Shown here: one piece after another, positions 61,092 through 64,000 of the stretch
Position numbering within the stretch: the stretch's first letter is position 1
Layout: each line of letters begins with the position of its first letter
NCBI RefSeq assembly: GCF_020991275.1
Contig: NZ_JAJLQY010000007.1
Coordinates: 310,001 to 374,000 of the forward strand
Length of the DNA stretch: 64,000 bases
Reading direction: 5' to 3'
Source of the DNA: Actinocorallia sp. API 0066
GTDB lineage: Bacteria; Actinomycetota; Actinomycetes; Streptosporangiales; Streptosporangiaceae
Made by a program: the position numbers and the translations under genes
The notes under the pieces: model-generated
The model's database searches: none
Told to the model about the DNA's origin: nothing
The model's input: the letters and a program-made list of their open reading frames with translations, nothing else

Positions 61092-61128
61092 CGCGGGCCC
61101 TCGCGAACGCGCCCGGTGATGGCCCGCG
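61092..61128 (+). terminator. Terminator-like hairpin
   Basis: CGCGGGCC / GGCCCGCG, an 8-bp perfect stem with a 21-base loop followed by TTATTTCGG, 17 bases after the hypothetical gene's stop. The remaining intergenic sequence to 61349 shows no other structure I can support. Confidence 0.5.
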
Positions 61129-61362
61129 CGTTATTTCGGTAGATCTTCGCGGGCATTTTTCCGCGCCGCCCCCGGCTATTTCGGTAAAACCTCGGCCGAT
61201 GCGGGCACGCCGCCGGGACGTGCCTGGTCAACGCGTCAAAGATCGGGAGCCGCGCATCCTTTACCCTGGTCATGGAATAGTCACCGAAGAGTCCGGGGTT
61301 GGACATTGTGCGGCCCGCGAATGGGTCGGTCTCCACCGGTCAGTGGTCCAGGAGGTCCTTTC

Positions 61363-61863
61363 ATGGAAACCGCGATACAGATGGTCTGCCTCGAGTGCGA
61401 CACCCCCCTCGACTTCAGCGAGGACTGGGCGAACGGAGAGCTCGCCGGCATCCGGTTCGAGCACCCGGCGCGCCCGGACGCCGTCTGGGATCACGACCCC
61501 CTGCCCGCGCTCGCCGACCTCAGCGAGCCGATGAGCCCGTCCTGTGACTGCTGCGGCATCGGGTCCCCCCGGCCCGAGGGTTTTGTCAACGTCTGGACGA
61601 TCGCCCCCGACCGGCCCGTCACCCTGCGCGTCGGCGACCGCACCTACCACTACTCGACTCCCTGGCGGGTGTGCGCGGCGTGTTCGGCGGCGATCGCCGA
61701 GGACGACCTGAGGCTTTTGCTGGCGCGTAACGTCGAGCACAACTCGGCGCTGGAGAAGGTCACCCCCGCGCAGCGCGAGATGGGCCTCGCCCTCACCCGT
61801 GAGCTGCTGCTGTCGTTCCTCGCCGCGCGTCCCCGGCTGCGCAGCGCGGAACCGCAGATGTAA
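61363..61863 (+). CDS. Hypothetical zinc-ribbon-like protein
   Basis: A 166-residue protein with spaced cysteines that look like metal ligands: C9-x-x-C12 (MVCLECDTPL), a CDCCGIGSP cluster in the middle and CAACSAA at about 105. The C-terminus is helical (QREMGLALTRELLLSFLAAR). ATG 61363 has AGGAGG seven bases upstream; a longer frame from 61306 lacks this. No family recognised; a nucleic-acid or metal-handling role is possible. Lies 188 bases upstream of citrate synthase. Confidence 0.65.
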   Translation: METAIQMVCLECDTPLDFSEDWANGELAGIRFEHPARPDAVWDHDPLPALADLSEPMSPSCDCCGIGSPRPEGFVNVWTIAPDRPVTLRVGDRTYHYSTPWRVCAACSAAIAEDDLRLLLARNVEHNSALEKVTPAQREMGLALTRELLLSFLAARPRLRSAEPQM

Positions 61864-62051
61864 GAAGGACGTTACGTCCCTGTGAAGTAGGTCACCCGGC
61901 CCGCGTTGTGGTGCCGAGCGATGGTCGGTTTACGCTTCCGCAGGGAATCCCGTCCGGACCGGCCATCCACGGTCACGCGGCAGACTGGGAGTCCTCGCAG
62001 GACGGGTCCGACCAGACGGACACCGACGGATAACGGGAGAGCGGGAGAACA

Positions 62052-63323
<1,272 letters not shown>

Positions 63324-63340
63324 CGCCGCCCTCAGGACCC

Positions 63341-63378
63341 CCGAGGCCCGTCTCCCCACGTGGGGGGGCGGGCCTCGG
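63341..63378 (+). terminator. Terminator of gltA
   Basis: CCGAGGCCCG / CGGGCCTCGG, a perfect 10-bp stem enclosing CCCCACGTGGGG, itself a 12-bp palindrome. It lies 17 bases after the gltA stop. One of the strongest hairpins in the window. Confidence 0.85.
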
Positions 63379-63585
63379 CCAATGTCCGGGGTCCGCGCGT
63401 CTGGACGGCCTGTGGCGGGTGTCAGGCGGCGCCGGGGGGCCGCCGGGGTGATTTCGTGTGCCGGACGGGGTGTGTCTGGCCGGATGCGGCCGTCTGGGGC
63501 GTCTGGGACGGTGCGTGTCCCGTGGGGGCTCCGAGTGCCCGGATGTGACCCGCGTCCTAAATCCCCAGTAATCAAGTAGGAAATG
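63379..63585. other. Gene-free G-rich stretch
   Basis: About 200 bases, rich in GGGG runs on the plus strand, between the gltA terminator and a possible TTGACT promoter element. I see no open frame with a ribosome-binding site, no tRNA and no riboswitch fold that I can name. Confidence 0.45.
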
Positions 63586-63614
63586 TTGACTTGTCGGAAC
63601 GCGGCTGCTTCAGT
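63586..63614 (+). promoter_or_regulatory. Possible promoter of the leader-peptide/SBP transcript
   Basis: TTGACT at 63586-63591 with a 17-base spacer to TTCAGT at 63609-63614. That spacing would put the start of transcription close to the leader-peptide ATG at 63622. The -10 match is weak. Confidence 0.35.
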
Positions 63615-63621
63615 GGAACCC

Positions 63622-63690
63622 ATGAGCGTAAGCCTGACCCGGCGTCTGCACGTGGACCTGGGGCGCGTTCTCAGCGCCCAGTGTCAGTGA
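63622..63690 (+). CDS. Putative leader peptide upstream of sulfonate-type ABC importer
   Basis: A 22-residue frame, MSVSLTRRLHVDLGRVLSAQ then CQ and TGA. The RRLHVDLxRVxSAxC pattern is the conserved actinobacterial putative leader peptide found before sulfur-assimilation and sulfonate-transport genes; the codon for the near-terminal Cys is thought to sense cysteine supply. It ends 59 bases before the SBP gene. Regulatory function is inferred from family, not shown here. Confidence 0.75.
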   Translation: MSVSLTRRLHVDLGRVLSAQCQ

Positions 63691-63749
63691 TCACAAGCGA
63701 TCCGTCATTCCCCCACCCCCCGCCAGACCCCCTTTTCAAGGAAAGACCC

Positions 63750-64000
63750 ATGTTCAAGCTCAGACACCTCGTGCCCGCCGTCGCCCTGCTCGCCACCACC
63801 GCACTGTCCGCCTGCGGCTCCTCCGACGCCGGCTCCGGCGCGGAGAACGGCGTCACCACGCTCAAGTACCAGGGCCAGGTCGGCTCGGTCACCCCCGCCG
63901 AACTCGCCGCGGAACTCGGCTACCTCCCGAACATCAAGCTGGAGTGGGTCGGCAACACCATCTCCGGCCCGCAGGACATCCAGTCCGTCGCCACCGGCCA
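63750..64000 (+). CDS. Sulfonate/nitrate/taurine-type ABC substrate-binding lipoprotein, 3' end outside window
   Basis: The first 83 residues are visible: a lipoprotein signal (MFKLRHLVPAVALLATTALS then AC, Cys22 acylated) and the start of a periplasmic-binding-protein domain (TTLKYQGQVGSVTPAELAAE LGYLPNIKLEWVG...). The LKYQG and AELGY...IKLEWVG pattern matches SsuA/TauA/NrtA-type proteins. AAGGAAAG lies six bases upstream of ATG 63750. The gene continues beyond the window; the transporter permease and ATPase should follow. The upstream leader peptide supports a sulfur substrate. Confidence 0.8.
   Translation, partial: MFKLRHLVPAVALLATTALSACGSSDAGSGAENGVTTLKYQGQVGSVTPAELAAELGYLPNIKLEWVGNTISGPQDIQSVATG

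Overview
This 64 kb window is chromosomal DNA from a high-GC, Gram-positive filamentous actinomycete. The gene content (six-gene mce operon, archaeal-type and carbamoyltransferase accessory genes, PhoX, serpin, WS/DGAT, Ser/Thr kinase, DUF6247 and DUF2470 proteins), the heavy use of ATGA/GTGA start-stop overlaps, and GTG/TTG starts fit Streptosporangiales/Thermomonosporaceae (Actinomadura-like) best. The genus is inferred from content, not from a marker-gene comparison. I found no tRNA, rRNA, CRISPR array, insertion sequence or integrase.

Region 1 (1-7.8 kb): two TetR regulators, a carboxymuconolactone-decarboxylase/F420-nitroreductase fusion with a small paralogue, an SCP2 lipid-binding protein, a divergent pair of ABC1-family proteins (one canonical kinase, one with degenerate catalytic motifs), a lytic transglycosylase and an M20 amidohydrolase. 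Region 2 (7.9-17.6 kb): a complete mce lipid-import operon (two YrbE permeases, six Mce proteins, one Mas protein), then a MarR regulator; no MceG ATPase is present here. Region 3 (17.7-28.7 kb): housekeeping and lipid genes: TauD-type dioxygenase, ribosomal protein S4 and a DUF2470 protein sharing an IdeR/DtxR-type iron box, a DUF6247/XRE pair, a PLP sulfur enzyme, PlsC, an FAD oxidoreductase, a TenA/PqqC-like protein, a WS/DGAT acyltransferase and Ung.

Region 4 (28.7-34.8 kb): D-aminoacylase diverging from a serine hydrolase, an M20 hydrolase, a GNAT acyltransferase and an N-succinylamino-acid-racemase/OSBS-type enolase. Together they resemble a D- to L-amino-acid conversion pathway. Region 5 (36.1-44.7 kb) is the most unusual. 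An XRE regulator with a zinc-ribbon N-terminus diverges across a perfect 21-bp palindrome from seven overlapping genes: GT2 glycosyltransferase, archaeal-type S-adenosylmethionine synthetase, TIM-barrel isomerase, Gfo/Idh/MocA dehydrogenase, P-loop kinase, NodU-type carbamoyltransferase and NUDIX hydrolase. This looks like a small, self-contained biosynthetic operon for a carbamoylated sugar- or cyclitol-like molecule of unknown identity.

Region 6 (44.8-51.5 kb): a PucR regulator and a peptide/nickel-type ABC importer in which the second permease is fused to an ATPase. Region 7 (51.5-64 kb): a WYL protein, a Ser/Thr kinase with a tiny membrane partner, a laccase-domain protein, a spermidine-synthase-like protein, Tat-exported PhoX, a secreted serpin, a truncated DUF4184 remnant, a cyclase, two hypothetical proteins, citrate synthase, and at the right edge a putative leader peptide before a sulfonate-type substrate-binding lipoprotein that runs off the window.
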